DNA of 34,130 bases from Comamonadaceae bacterium (lineage in GTDB: Bacteria; Pseudomonadota; Gammaproteobacteria; Burkholderiales; Burkholderiaceae_C): assembly GCA_027491035.1 (NCBI GenBank), contig JAIXWZ010000023.1, forward strand, positions 1-34,130, written 5' to 3'. Below the pieces are notes generated by a model. That model did no database searches, had not been told where the DNA came from, and saw only the letters and a program-made list of their open reading frames with translations. The stretch's first letter is position 1. Each line of letters begins with the position of its first letter. Below, one piece after another: positions 6,529 to 15,069 of the stretch. The position numbers and the translations under genes were made by a program.

Positions 6529-7749
6529 ATGAGCGCCGGCGCACTCGAGCGGCGCTCGCGCCGCGTCGAGCGATCTTTTGACTGGCAGGCTCGCGATGCG
6601 CAGGGCCAGCTGCAGCGCGGGCGCAGCCGCGCCTGGGGTGAAAACCAACTCAGGGCCTTGCTCAGGCGCCGCGGCCTGCGCAGCCTGGAGCTGCGTGCGG
6701 TCCACGCCGCCCGCATCCGGGCGGTGCGCTCTGACGATGTGGCCCAGCTCACCCGGCAACTGGCCGCTTTGCTGCGGGCGGGGCTGCCCTTGTTGCAGGC
6801 GCTGCAGCTGCTGGCGCGCAGCCAGACGCACAGCGGCGTGGTCGATCTGCTCGAGCGGCTGCATGCCGATCTTGAAAACGGCATGACGCTGGCTGCGGCC
6901 CTGCGGCGCCAGGGCGCCGTTTTTGGCCCGCTCTACATTGCCCTGATCGAAGCGGGCGAAGCCTCTGGCCGGCTCGACGTCTTGCTCGAGCGTCTGGCAG
7001 TGCACCTGGACAAGAGCGCGGCGCTGGCCCGCCGCGTGCGCACCGCCTTGTTCTACCCGGCTGTGGTGCTGGCGGTGGCGCTGGGCGTGCTGGCGGTGAT
7101 CATGGTGGTCGTGGTGCCCACCTTCGAGAACGTCTTCGCCTCTTTTGGCGCCGACCTGCCCTGGGCCACGCAACAGCTGATCAGCCTGAGCCGCTGGTCC
7201 ATCCAATGGGGGCCGGCCGTGCTCGCGCTGGCCCTGGCGGGCGCCGTGCTGTGGCAGCGGGGCTGGCGCCCCCGTTGGGCGGCCCGGCTCGATGATGCCT
7301 TGCTCGACTTGCCGCTGTGGGGCCCCCTGCTGCGCCAGGCGGCGGTGGCGCGCTGGGCGCGCACGCTGGCCACCTTGCTGGCCGCCGGCTTGCCCTTGAC
7401 CGAGGCGCTGCATTGGGTGCGAGGCGCTTGCGGCCACCAGGCCTATGCCCAGGCCACCTTGCGCGTGCGCGAGCAGGTGGCGCGCGGCAACAGCCTGCGC
7501 TTGGCGATGTCGCGCCAGAGCCTGTTTGGTCCTTTGCTGCAGCAGATGGCCGCCATTGGCGAGGAGTCGGGCACGCTCGACGAGTTGCTGCAGCGCGCTG
7601 CCGATTTCGAGGAGGCCCAGCTCGACGAGCGCATCGCTTACGGCTCGGGGCTGATCGAGCCGGCCACGGTGGTGCTGCTCGGTCTGCTGATTGGGGCCGT
7701 TGTGCTGGCGCTGTACCTGCCGATCTTCCAGATGGGGCAGATCGTTTGA
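6529..7749 (+). CDS. pilC: Type IV pilus inner-membrane platform protein PilC
   Basis: This 406-residue protein has two T2SSF domains, the duplicated helical fold of GspF/PilC. The first covers about 65-190 (LTRQLAALLRAGLPLLQALQLL, then LIEAGEASGRLD), the second about 270-395 (WARTLATLLAAGLPLTEAL, then AAIGEESGTLDELL). Three membrane segments are visible: after the first domain (about 170-195), in the middle (about 222-243), and near the C-terminus (about 375-395, ending LPIFQMGQIV). It anchors the PilB motor and transmits its rotation to pilin. The start at 6529 follows an AGGGGA Shine-Dalgarno; the gap after pilB is 48 bases, and the stop overlaps the pilD start. Function is firm by family and context. 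Confidence 0.93.
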   Translation: MSAGALERRSRRVERSFDWQARDAQGQLQRGRSRAWGENQLRALLRRRGLRSLELRAVHAARIRAVRSDDVAQLTRQLAALLRAGLPLLQALQLLARSQTHSGVVDLLERLHADLENGMTLAAALRRQGAVFGPLYIALIEAGEASGRLDVLLERLAVHLDKSAALARRVRTALFYPAVVLAVALGVLAVIMVVVVPTFENVFASFGADLPWATQQLISLSRWSIQWGPAVLALALAGAVLWQRGWRPRWAARLDDALLDLPLWGPLLRQAAVARWARTLATLLAAGLPLTEALHWVRGACGHQAYAQATLRVREQVARGNSLRLAMSRQSLFGPLLQQMAAIGEESGTLDELLQRAADFEEAQLDERIAYGSGLIEPATVVLLGLLIGAVVLALYLPIFQMGQIV

Positions 7750-8624
7750 TGGATCAGGCCTTGCTGCTGGCCTGTGCCGCCGTGCTCGGGCTGATCATCG
7801 GCAGTTTTGTCAATGTGGTGATCCACCGCTTGCCGCGCATGATGGAGCAGCAGTGGGCACAGGACGTCGCCTCGTGGCTGGCCGAGCAGGAGGGCGAGCG
7901 TTCAGCGGGGGAGGCGGCAGGGGGTGTGGCGGGGGGCGGCGCGGTTTTGGCGCCCTACAACCTGGCCCGGCCCAGATCCCACTGTCCGACCTGCGGCCAT
8001 GCGCTGGCCTGGCATGACAACATTCCGCTGATCAGCTTTGCGCTTTTGCGCGGCCGCTGCCGGGCTTGCGGCAGCCCGATCGGCTGGCGTTACCCGACCG
8101 TTGAGCTCGTGACAGCGGTGCTTTTTGCGGCCTGCGCCTGGCGCTGGGGGCTGGGGGCTTCGGCCCTGGTGTGGGCGGCGTTCGCGGCGACCTTGCTGGC
8201 GCTGGCTTGCATCGATGCGGACACCCAGCTCTTGCCCGATGCGTTGACCTTGCCTTTGCTGTGGGGCGGCCTGATCAGCGCGGCCGCGGGATGGAGCCAG
8301 ACCGCGTTGGCCGACGCGCTGTGGGGCGCTGTGGCTGGGTACACGCTGCTGTGGCTGGTCCAGCAGGGCTTTGGGCTGGTCACGGGCAAGCAGGGTATCG
8401 GGCAGGGTGACTTCAAGCTGCTCGCAGCGCTGGGCGCCTGGCTGGGCTGGCAGGCTTTGCTGCCGCTGCTGCTGCTGGCGTCGCTTAGCGGCGCTGTCGT
8501 CGGTCTGGGGTTGCGCTGGAGCGGCCGACTCGGTGCCGGTCAGCCGCTGGCCTTTGGGCCCTACCTGGCCATGGCTGGCGCCGCCCTGATGTGGCTGGCG
8601 CCGCTGCACGGGCTTTGGCCCTGA
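7749..8624 (+). CDS. pilD: Prepilin peptidase / N-methyltransferase PilD
   Basis: This 291-residue polytopic membrane aspartyl protease cleaves the leader of type IV prepilins and methylates the new N-terminus. It shows the cytoplasmic zinc site CPTC/CRAC (C79, C82, C104, C107), the first catalytic aspartate motif CIDADTQLLPD (around D156-D158) and the second in GIGQGDFKLL (D221). About eight hydrophobic segments follow the usual topology. A Gly/Ala-rich insertion at about 48-67 lengthens the first cytoplasmic loop. The ATG shares a base with the pilC stop (TGATG), so translation is coupled. Both catalytic Asp and all zinc Cys are present, so the enzyme should be active. Confidence 0.94.
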   Translation: MDQALLLACAAVLGLIIGSFVNVVIHRLPRMMEQQWAQDVASWLAEQEGERSAGEAAGGVAGGGAVLAPYNLARPRSHCPTCGHALAWHDNIPLISFALLRGRCRACGSPIGWRYPTVELVTAVLFAACAWRWGLGASALVWAAFAATLLALACIDADTQLLPDALTLPLLWGGLISAAAGWSQTALADALWGAVAGYTLLWLVQQGFGLVTGKQGIGQGDFKLLAALGAWLGWQALLPLLLLASLSGAVVGLGLRWSGRLGAGQPLAFGPYLAMAGAALMWLAPLHGLWP

Positions 8625-8639
8625 AACAAGGAGACGGTG

Positions 8640-9260
8640 ATGGATCTCAGGTCGGCAAGGCGCTGGCGCATCGGCTTGACCGGTGGCATCGGCAGCGGCA
8701 AGAGCACGGTGGCGGCCATGCTTGCGCACTGCGGCGCGGCGGTGGTCGACGCCGATGCGATTGCGCGCGCGCTCACGCTGCCCGGCGGGGCCGCCATGCC
8801 GGCCATCGCGCAAGCGTTTGGCCCGTCTTGCGTGGCCCCTGACGGTGCGATGGACCGCGAGGCCATGCGTGCGCTGGTGTTCAGCGACGCATCGGCGCGG
8901 CTGCGGCTGCAAGACATCGTGCACCCACTGGTTGCCCAGGAGACCGGGCGCCAGGCCGCACAGGCCTGGGCAGGGGGCGCGCGCTGCGTCGTCTTTGATG
9001 TGCCGCTGCTGGTCGAGTCGGGCCGCTGGCGCTCGCAGGTCGATGCGGTGCTGGTGGTCGACTGCAGCGTGCCCCTGCAGATCGAGCGCGTGATGGCGCG
9101 CAGCGGCTGGTCGCGCGAGGCGGTCGAGAAGGTGATCGCGCAGCAGGCCAGCCGCGCCCAGCGCCTGGCCGCAGCCGATGTCTGCCTGGCCAATGGGGAC
9201 TTGAGCCTGGCGCAGCTGCAGCAGCAGGTCGAAGAGGTTTGGCAATACTTCGGGCTATGA
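8640..9260 (+). CDS. coaE: Dephospho-CoA kinase
   Basis: This 206-residue enzyme phosphorylates dephospho-CoA with ATP, the last step of coenzyme A synthesis, in the cytoplasm. The P-loop TGGIGSGKST is at 14-23, followed by VVDADAIAR (substrate-side Asp) and a lid region with FDVPLLVESG. AAGGAG at 8628-8633 lies 6 bases before the ATG at 8640; the GTG at 8637 is too close to it, so 8640 is preferred. The gene starts 15 bases after pilD, an arrangement common to many beta- and gammaproteobacteria, so it probably shares the pil transcript. Confidence 0.95.
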   Translation: MDLRSARRWRIGLTGGIGSGKSTVAAMLAHCGAAVVDADAIARALTLPGGAAMPAIAQAFGPSCVAPDGAMDREAMRALVFSDASARLRLQDIVHPLVAQETGRQAAQAWAGGARCVVFDVPLLVESGRWRSQVDAVLVVDCSVPLQIERVMARSGWSREAVEKVIAQQASRAQRLAAADVCLANGDLSLAQLQQQVEEVWQYFGL

Positions 9261-9290
9261 TGCCCCATTCAGCCGCCAACGCCCAGTGCC

Positions 9291-10046
9291 GTGATTCTGT
9301 ACGAGTACCCCTTCAACGAGCGCATCCGGACCTACCTGCGCCTTGAGCACCTGTTTTTTCGGTTGGGCGAGCTGATGGGGCGCAGCAGCCCCACCGACCA
9401 CCACTTTGCCATCACCACCTTGTTCGAGATCATCGAGGTGGGCGCGCGAGCCGAGCTCAAGACCGATGTGCTCAAGGATCTCGAGAAGCAAAAGCATGCG
9501 CTGGCCGCCTACCGAGGCAACCCGGCGATTTCCGAAGAGGCGCTCGAGCAGGTGATCGGCCAGCTCGATGCCTGCTTTACCGCTCTGAAGGGGCAACCGG
9601 GCAAACCCGGCCACGCCCTGACCGAGATCGACTGGCTGATGAGCTTGCGCAGCCGCGCCAGCATTCCGGGCGGTACCTGCGAATTCGACCTGCCGGTCTA
9701 TCACGCCTGGCGTCACCTGGAGGCCGGGCAGCGCCGCGCCGATCTCAAGCGTTGGGTGGACGGTTTTTTGCCGCTGGCCGAGTCGGTGGGCTTGCTGCTC
9801 AAGCTGCTGCGTGATTCGGGCGTGCCTCAGAAGGTGATGTGCTCGGGCGGGCATTTCCAGCAAAACCTGCCACAAGGGCGCAGCTTTGGATTGCTGCGCC
9901 TGCGCATCGACCCGCAACTGGGCCTGTTCCCCGAGATCAGCGGCAACCGCTTGGTGGTTTCGGTCCGATTAATGACGATTGTTGACGGTCAGCGGGTGCA
10001 ATCTTCGAGCGAAGATGCACAATTAGAAGTGACCTTGTGTTCCTGA
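9291..10046 (+). CDS. zapD: Cell division protein ZapD
   Basis: This 251-residue cytoplasmic protein bundles FtsZ filaments at the division site. The conserved family start ILYEYPFNERIRTYLRLEHLF is present, as are EIDWLMSLRSRASIPGGTCEFDLP and a C-terminal beta-rich region (RLRIDPQLGLFPEISGNRLVVSVRL). It begins with GTG at 9291, supported because family members start exactly here; there is no clear Shine-Dalgarno. The coaE-zapD-yacG order is widespread in proteobacteria. Confidence 0.95.
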   Translation: MILYEYPFNERIRTYLRLEHLFFRLGELMGRSSPTDHHFAITTLFEIIEVGARAELKTDVLKDLEKQKHALAAYRGNPAISEEALEQVIGQLDACFTALKGQPGKPGHALTEIDWLMSLRSRASIPGGTCEFDLPVYHAWRHLEAGQRRADLKRWVDGFLPLAESVGLLLKLLRDSGVPQKVMCSGGHFQQNLPQGRSFGLLRLRIDPQLGLFPEISGNRLVVSVRLMTIVDGQRVQSSSEDAQLEVTLCS

Positions 10047-10091
10047 GTTCGGCGGCCGACGCCCCGCCACGTCCCGACGGAGTTTGCCTGC

Positions 10092-10331
10092 ATGAGCACG
10101 CCCCCCGCCCGTCCCGCGCGCACCGTGGCCTGTCCGGCCTGCGGTGGGCCTAGCCTGTACGGCCCGGACAACCCCGCCCGGCCTTTTTGTTCGGCCCGCT
10201 GCAAGCAGCTCGATCTGGGCGCCTGGGCGAGCGAGCAGTTTCGTGTGCCCGCTCAGCCTGCTGCGCACGATGTGGCGGCCGATGATTTCGCTGCGGGTGA
10301 CAGCAGCCCGGGCGATTCTCGGCTGCAATAA
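10092..10331 (+). CDS. yacG: DNA gyrase inhibitor / zinc protein YacG
   Basis: This 79-residue protein has the YacG zinc-finger: CPAC (C14, C17) and CSARC (C33, C37), followed by [16 protein letters not shown]. YacG binds GyrB and can inhibit gyrase supercoiling. The C-terminal 27 residues are Ala/Asp/Ser-rich and probably disordered; this tail varies between species. It lies 45 bases after zapD, completing the usual coaE-zapD-yacG set. Confidence 0.93.
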   Translation: MSTPPARPARTVACPACGGPSLYGPDNPARPFCSARCKQLDLGAWASEQFRVPAQPAAHDVAADDFAAGDSSPGDSRLQ

Positions 10332-10346
10332 ATCTGGGCGCCGCCT

Positions 10347-10646
10347 GTGAACTGGACCGCCCCCCGCATGGCCCTGTTCGCCGCTTTGGGCTGCCTCCTG
10401 GCGGGCGCAGCCCTGGGTCAGGCCAGTGGCGGTGCGGCCGGTAAACCCGGTACGGCCGGTGGGGCCGCGGACAGCCGGCGCGACGCTGCCGGTTCCAAAG
10501 CCGATGTCAAAACGCCCAAGCCAAGCGCTGCGCCCAAGGTGCTGCCTGGGGGCTCGGGCGAAACGCCGGCTCAACGCAGTGCGCGTCTGAAGCGCGAGTG
10601 CAAGGGGCGGCCCGACGCTGGGGCCTGTAGCGGCTACACCCAGTAA
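10347..10646 (+). CDS. Small exported protein of unknown function
   Basis: This gene would encode 99 residues from a GTG at 10347, or 92 from the ATG at 10368. Either start gives a signal-peptide-like segment (MALFAALGCLLAGAALGQA), then a Gly/Ala/Lys-rich low-complexity middle, and a C-terminal motif SARLKRECKGRPDAGACSGYT with two Cys that may form a disulfide. I do not recognise a named family. The Arg/Lys-Glu-Cys ending looks like a conserved short periplasmic protein rather than random sequence. It starts 15 bases after yacG and is probably the last gene of that transcript. No function is proposed. Confidence 0.65.
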   Translation: MNWTAPRMALFAALGCLLAGAALGQASGGAAGKPGTAGGAADSRRDAAGSKADVKTPKPSAAPKVLPGGSGETPAQRSARLKRECKGRPDAGACSGYTQ

Positions 10647-10650
10647 TCCT

Positions 10651-10680
10651 AGGTCAGCGCAAGTCAGCGCCGGTCAGCGT
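10651..10680. repeat. Three tandem 10-bp repeats NNGTCAGCGY
   Basis: AGGTCAGCGC, AAGTCAGCGC and CGGTCAGCGT follow each other without gaps in the short space between the convergent small exported gene and grxD. They could be a replication-slippage product or a protein-binding array. No hairpin with a T-run was seen here, so they are not an obvious terminator. Confidence 0.75.
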
Positions 10681-10705
10681 GCCCCGGGAGAGGGCGCCGT
10701 GCGGA

Positions 10706-11026
10706 TCAGTTCGAGGCGCCGCCGAGCAGCTGCTGCAGCTCGCCGCTTTCGTACATCTCCATCATGATGTCCGAGCCACCGACGAACTCGCCCTTGACGT
10801 ACAGCTGGGGTATGGTGGGCCAATTGCTGTACTGCTTGATGCCTTGGCGCACCGCCTCGTCTTCCAGCACATTGACGGTGGCCGGCCGGCTCACGCCGCA
10901 GGCCTTGAGAATCTGAATGGCACGACCCGAAAAGCCGCACATCGGGAACTGCGCCGTGCCTTTCATGAATAAGACGACGTCGCTGGATTGGACGATCTGG
11001 TCGATGCGCTGTTCTATGTCGTTCAT
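10706..11026 (-). CDS. grxD: Monothiol glutaredoxin Grx4/GrxD
   Basis: This 106-residue monothiol glutaredoxin has the CGFS active site at 30-33, preceded by [13 protein letters not shown], with the cis-proline segment WPTIPQLYV and [15 protein letters not shown] for glutathione binding. It carries [2Fe-2S] clusters with glutathione and passes them to target proteins in the cytoplasm. The ATG at 11026 has GGAGGG upstream and gives the normal family length; a longer in-frame reading to 11095 is not supported. It is the last gene of the hemA-prfA-prmC-grxD series, 71 bases after prmC. Confidence 0.96.
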   Translation of the reverse strand: MNDIEQRIDQIVQSSDVVLFMKGTAQFPMCGFSGRAIQILKACGVSRPATVNVLEDEAVRQGIKQYSNWPTIPQLYVKGEFVGGSDIMMEMYESGELQQLLGGASN

Positions 11027-11097
11027 GGTCTGCCCTCCAAACAAATCTGCGGTGATTATCGGTCCTGCCCGAAGCCCCCTGCCGCGTTGGGGCAAGC

Positions 11098-11910
11098 TCA
11101 GGGCTGTTGCCCGGCGCTGCAGCGCTCAATACCGGCCAGATCGCGGCGGCTTTGCACCTGCCGCAGGCCCGCTTGCTGCAAAAGCTCGCGCACGGCCTGC
11201 GCCTGGTCGTAGCCGTGCTCGAGCACCAGCCAGCCGCCGCCGGCCAGGCGGCTGGGCGCCTGCGCGCAGATGGTGCGCAGGTCGTCGAGCCCTTGCACGC
11301 CGGCTGTCAGGGCTGAGGGCGGTTCGTGCGTCAGGGCCGCCAGATGCGCATCGCCCAGGGCAATATAGGGTGGATTGCTGACGATCAGATCGAAAGGCCC
11401 GGGCGTGTGCGCCAGCCAGTGGCCCGCTTGCCAGTGCACCGCCAGGCCCAGCGCTTGCCCATTGGCACGGGCCACCTGCAAGGCGTCGGCGCTGGCATCG
11501 AGGGCGCTGACCTGCCAGGCAGGGCGCTGGTGCTTGAGGGCCAGCGCGATGGCGCCGCTGCCGGTGCCCAGATCGATCACGCGCGCTGCGCTCGGCAGGC
11601 TCAGATCGAGCGCCCACTGCACCAGCGTTTCAGTGTCTGGCCGCGGGATGAGCACCCGGCGGTCGACCCGCAGTGGCAGACCGAAAAACTCTTTTTCCCC
11701 CGTCAGGTAGGCCAGCGGCTCGCCGCTGCGGCGCCGCTCGCACAAGGCCTCAAACGCCGACGCGCGGTCTGCGGGCAAGGCCTGGTCATCGTGGGCGTAG
11801 AGCCAGGCCCGATCGTGGGGCCGGCCCAGCAGGTGCAGCAGCAGCAGGCGCGCGTCCAGCGCCGGCAGCCCCGCCTGTTCGGCCCATTGCAGTGCCTGCG
11901 CCAGGGTCAC
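11098..11910 (-). CDS. prmC: Release factor glutamine methyltransferase PrmC
   Basis: This 270-residue SAM-dependent enzyme methylates the Gln of the GGQ motif in RF1 and RF2. It has an N-terminal helical substrate-binding domain (about 1-80), [27 protein letters not shown] motif [16 protein letters not shown], and the catalytic NPPY in IVSNPPYI. The start codon is GTG at 11910 and overlaps the prfA stop by four bases (GTGA), so methyltransferase and substrate are co-translated. All key motifs are intact. Confidence 0.96.
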   Translation of the reverse strand: MTLAQALQWAEQAGLPALDARLLLLHLLGRPHDRAWLYAHDDQALPADRASAFEALCERRRSGEPLAYLTGEKEFFGLPLRVDRRVLIPRPDTETLVQWALDLSLPSAARVIDLGTGSGAIALALKHQRPAWQVSALDASADALQVARANGQALGLAVHWQAGHWLAHTPGPFDLIVSNPPYIALGDAHLAALTHEPPSALTAGVQGLDDLRTICAQAPSRLAGGGWLVLEHGYDQAQAVRELLQQAGLRQVQSRRDLAGIERCSAGQQP

Positions 11911-13025
11911 GGTGCGGCGTTTTCAAGCTCGGCCAGCAGTTCGGCCCCGCGGGCCACCTGCAAGGCGTCGACGACATCGCCCAGATCGCCCTCCATGACC
12001 TGGTCGAGCTTGTAGACGGTCATGTTGATGCGGTGGTCGCTGAGCCGGCCTTGCGGGAAGTTGTAGGTGCGGATCCGGTCGCTGCGATCGCCGCTGCCCA
12101 CCAGCCCCTTGCGCAAGGCCGCGTCCTTGGCCGCCTGTTCGCTGCGCTGCTTGTCCTGGATGCGCGCCAGCAGCACTTGCAGCGCCCGCGCCTTGTTGCG
12201 GTGCTGGCTGCGGTCGTCCTGGCATTCGGCCACGATGCCGGTGGGCAGGTGGGTGATGCGCACGGCCGAATCGGTTTTGTTGACATGCTGGCCGCCCGCG
12301 CCCGAGGCGCGGTAGGTGTCGATGCGCAGCTCGGCCGCATTGAGCTTGACCGCCTGGGCCTCATCGGGCTCGGGCAGCACAGCCACGGTGCAGGCGCTGG
12401 TGTGGATGCGCCCTTGCGCCTCGGTGGCGGGCACGCGTTGCACCCGGTGACCGCCCGACTCCAGGCGCAGCTTGCCGTACACGCCCACGCCCTGCGCATC
12501 GCAAGGCCCTTCGATGCGCAGCACCGCCTCTTTGTAGCCGCCCAGCTCGGCCGGCGAGGTGCTGATGAGCTCGCACTGCCAGCCGCAGCGCTGCGCGTAG
12601 CGGGTGTACATGCGCAGCAAGTCACCGGCAAACAGGGCCGACTCGTCGCCGCCTGTGCCGGCGCGGATCTCGATCAAGGCCGGCCGGGCATCGTCCGGGT
12701 CCTTGGCGATGAGCATGAGCTGCAACTGTTTTTCCAGCTCGGCGATGTCTTGTTCGGCCGCCGCGATCTCCTCGCGTGCCAGCTCGCCCAATTGCGGGTC
12801 GGCCAGGTGCGGGTCGGCCAGCATCTCGTGCGCCTGCTGCCGATCGGCCTGGCGCTGGGTCAGGCGGCGATAGGCCTCGCCCAGGGCTGACGACTGCGCA
12901 TGCTCGCGCGTGAGCTTGCGAAAGCGCTCCAGATCGTTGACCACGTCGGCAGCCGACAGCAGGGCGTCGAGCTCTTGCAGGCGGGCCAATTGGCGCTCCA
13001 GGGTCTGGCGGAGAAATTCTTTCAT
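11907..13025 (-). CDS. prfA: Peptide chain release factor 1
   Basis: RF1 reads UAA and UAG stop codons and triggers peptide release on the ribosome. The 372-residue protein has the N-terminal coiled domain, the codon-reading PxT motif as PAT at 199-201, and GGQ at 244-246 in GAGGQHVNK. It is about 12 residues longer than the E. coli protein. Part of this comes from a near-perfect 15-bp tandem duplication (plus strand 12791-12820) that repeats [10 protein letters not shown] in the N-terminal domain. It lies 75 bases after hemA and overlaps prmC by four bases. Confidence 0.97.
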   Translation of the reverse strand: MKEFLRQTLERQLARLQELDALLSAADVVNDLERFRKLTREHAQSSALGEAYRRLTQRQADRQQAHEMLADPHLADPQLGELAREEIAAAEQDIAELEKQLQLMLIAKDPDDARPALIEIRAGTGGDESALFAGDLLRMYTRYAQRCGWQCELISTSPAELGGYKEAVLRIEGPCDAQGVGVYGKLRLESGGHRVQRVPATEAQGRIHTSACTVAVLPEPDEAQAVKLNAAELRIDTYRASGAGGQHVNKTDSAVRITHLPTGIVAECQDDRSQHRNKARALQVLLARIQDKQRSEQAAKDAALRKGLVGSGDRSDRIRTYNFPQGRLSDHRINMTVYKLDQVMEGDLGDVVDALQVARGAELLAELENAAP

Positions 13026-13100
13026 CGCGTTTGGGCTGGCCCCGATCGGCAGCGCGGCGCACGGTTGGGCGCCGCTGTGGCCCGAGCAGGGCTGCCGGAG

Positions 13101-14381
13101 CTAAAGGCCGTTGGGGTCGCGCGGGCCTTGGCCGCGCAGGAACAGGCGGCTGACGGTCTGCGCCGTGTGCTCGAGCTCTTCGGCCTGGCTGCCATGCAGC
13201 TCGGCCATGGCGCCGTGCAGCATTTTTTGGGTCAGACCCCGCGACAGCGCCTCCATCACGGCATCGACCGACTCGCCCTTGGCCAGCAGCTTGCGCGCTC
13301 GGGCCAGCTCGGCGGTGCGCCATTCGTCGGCCTGCGCGTTGAGCTGCTGGATCAGCGGCACGGTCGAGCGCTGGCGCATCCAGTGCACGAAGTTTTGTAC
13401 CCCGGCATCGATGATGACCTCGGCCTGCGCCACAGCGGCCTGCCGGTTGTCCTTGCCAGTTTGCACCACCCGGGCCAGATCGTCGACGGTGTAGAGGTAC
13501 ACGTCCTGCAGCTTTTTCACCTCGGGCTCGATGTCGCGCGGCACCGCCAGATCGACCATGAAGATGGGCTTGCGCCGGCGTTGCTTGAGCGCCCGCTCGA
13601 CCGCGCCCAGGCCGATGATGGGCAGGGTGCTCGCGGTGCAGCTGATGACGGCGTCGAATTCGCCCAGGCGCCCCGGCAGATCGGCCAGCGGCATGACCTC
13701 AGCGCCAAAGCGTCCGGCCAGTTTCTCACCGCGCTCGAGCGTGCGGTTGGCGATCACCATGGCCTTGGGGTTTTTGGCGGCAAAGTGGGTGACGGCCAGG
13801 TCGATCATTTCACCGGCGCCCACGAACAGCACCCGGATGCGGCCCAGGTCCTCGAAGATCTGCGAGGCCAGCCGCACCGCCGCTGCCGCCATGCTGATGC
13901 TGTGGGAGCCCACTTCGGTGCTGGTGCGCACCTCCTTGGCCACCGCAAAGGAGCGCTGAAACAACTGGTGTAGCGTGGTGCCCATGGCGCCGGCCTCGTC
14001 GGCCGCGCGCACCGCGTCTTTCATCTGACCGAGAATCTGCGGCTCGCCCAGAACCATGGAATCGAGCCCGCTGGCCACCCGGAAAGCGTGGCGGGCGGCA
14101 TCGCCATCGTGCAGGGCGTAGGTGTGCTCGCGCAGCGCCTCGCTGGCCACGCCGCCGCTGGTGGCCAGCCACTGCAGCGTGCTGTCGATCTCGGCGCGCT
14201 CGCCGGCGCAGTAAATTTCCGTGCGGTTGCAGGTCGACAGCAAGGTCGCCTCGGGCTGGCGGCTCAGGGCCGCACGCAGCCCCTGCAGCGTGGGCGCGAC
14301 TTGGTCGATGGCAAACGCAAACCTGCCGCGCAGGTCCAGCGGTGCCGTGTGATGGTTCAGCCCGAGGGCCCAAACTGGCAT
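13101..14381 (-). CDS. hemA: Glutamyl-tRNA reductase
   Basis: This 426-residue enzyme reduces glutamyl-tRNA(Glu) to glutamate-1-semialdehyde with NADPH, the committed step of haem synthesis by the C5 route. It has [15 protein letters not shown] at the N-terminus, the catalytic Cys in STCNRTEIY (C51), [14 protein letters not shown], the NADPH-binding [12 protein letters not shown] and a C-terminal helical dimerisation domain. The ATG at 14381 matches the family start; the upstream in-frame extension to 14429 does not. The gene opens the hemA-prfA-prmC-grxD series. Its first codon lies only 6 bases from a consensus -10, which raises the possibility of a leaderless mRNA. Confidence 0.96.
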   Translation of the reverse strand: MPVWALGLNHHTAPLDLRGRFAFAIDQVAPTLQGLRAALSRQPEATLLSTCNRTEIYCAGERAEIDSTLQWLATSGGVASEALREHTYALHDGDAARHAFRVASGLDSMVLGEPQILGQMKDAVRAADEAGAMGTTLHQLFQRSFAVAKEVRTSTEVGSHSISMAAAAVRLASQIFEDLGRIRVLFVGAGEMIDLAVTHFAAKNPKAMVIANRTLERGEKLAGRFGAEVMPLADLPGRLGEFDAVISCTASTLPIIGLGAVERALKQRRRKPIFMVDLAVPRDIEPEVKKLQDVYLYTVDDLARVVQTGKDNRQAAVAQAEVIIDAGVQNFVHWMRQRSTVPLIQQLNAQADEWRTAELARARKLLAKGESVDAVMEALSRGLTQKMLHGAMAELHGSQAEELEHTAQTVSRLFLRGQGPRDPNGL

Positions 14382-14387
14382 GGCGTG

Positions 14388-14415
14388 ATTATAAATTTGG
14401 CGCGGCTTTAGGCAA
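14388..14415 (-). promoter_or_regulatory. Candidate hemA promoter with consensus -10
   Basis: On the minus strand a perfect TATAAT occupies 14393-14388 and a -35-like TTGCCT occupies 14415-14410, 16 bases apart. Transcription would start at or next to the hemA ATG at 14381, giving a leaderless or nearly leaderless message. The -35 overlaps a 12-bp palindrome. A further promoter upstream cannot be excluded. Confidence 0.5.
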
Positions 14416-14422
14416 ATTTGCC
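14411..14422. promoter_or_regulatory. 12-bp perfect palindrome over the hemA -35
   Basis: GGCAAATTTGCC is perfectly self-complementary and overlaps the candidate -35 box. A protein bound here would block sigma factor access, so it is a reasonable repressor site. This is inference from position. Confidence 0.45.
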
Positions 14423-14431
14423 GCTTCAATC

Positions 14432-14449
14432 TGTCAATTTAAATTGACA
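14432..14449. promoter_or_regulatory. 18-bp perfect palindrome upstream of hemA
   Basis: TGTCAATTTAAATTGACA is an uninterrupted perfect palindrome centred about 60 bases before the hemA start and just upstream of its candidate promoter. Each arm also contains a TTGACA hexamer, one on each strand, so it could be overlapping divergent -35 elements or a dimer operator. It is the most AT-rich spot in an otherwise GC-rich area. Confidence 0.6.
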
Positions 14450-14648
14450 TCTCAATTCATGAATCCGGGTTTACCCTGGTTTCTTCGTCAAGCATCGGCG
14501 TTTTGCCCACGCCTTGGCCTTTGCGTGTTTGCCCCTGACCAGTCGCCCCTGCATATTCGCTCTTGCCTATTTGCATTTGCGCCCTACAGTTCGGTCCCTT
14601 GAGCTTTTCTCGTCTTCCCAAGTCAGGTGTTCGACCGCGATTGCCAGC

Positions 14649-14930
14649 ATGACAGCTTATCTTTTCATGGTTCACGGGCTCAATCTGTTGGCGCCGGCTG
14701 CGGCGCTGGCAGGGCTCATGGCGCTGCTGGCCCCCATGCTGGTCGGCCCGCGCGCGCCGCAGCCTCGCATGGGCTGGCGTCGACGCTTTGTGTGGGGCCT
14801 GCTGGCCAATGGGGGGGTGGTGGCGGTCAGCCTGTTTTTTGCCTCGCCCGGCAAGGTGCTGGTTTACGCAGCCTTGGTGGTGGTCTCGGCCTTGACCCAG
14901 GCGGTGCTGCTGGGCCTGTGGCGCCGCTGA
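14649..14930 (+). CDS. Small integral membrane protein of unknown function
   Basis: This 93-residue protein has about three hydrophobic segments (near residues 5-30, 48-62 and 66-90) separated by a basic loop, PRMGWRRRFVW, which should face the cytoplasm. I do not recognise a characterised family. The reading frame is open back to 14514, but the hydrophobic protein begins at the ATG at 14649. It is divergent from hemA and precedes the large FAD/Fe-S dehydrogenase by 139 bases on the same strand. Codon use matches its neighbours, so it looks like a real gene. Confidence 0.65.
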   Translation: MTAYLFMVHGLNLLAPAAALAGLMALLAPMLVGPRAPQPRMGWRRRFVWGLLANGGVVAVSLFFASPGKVLVYAALVVVSALTQAVLLGLWRR

Positions 14931-15069
14931 AGGCCATGCCCCGCGGTGCAGTGGGTCTCTGGCCGCGCGCCTGCGGCGTGCCCGGGTGCTGCGGTAACAT
15001 CACCGATTCTTTCCGTGCCGCCCGGTCCGCAGCTTTTGCGACCGGCCCGGTCATTGCGGATCGCCGCAC

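Noticed and set aside
5776-7437. Minus-strand open frame of about 553 codons opposite pilB and pilC
   Set aside because: Spans two pilus genes and the gap between them; no motif and Gln/His/Arg-rich composition.
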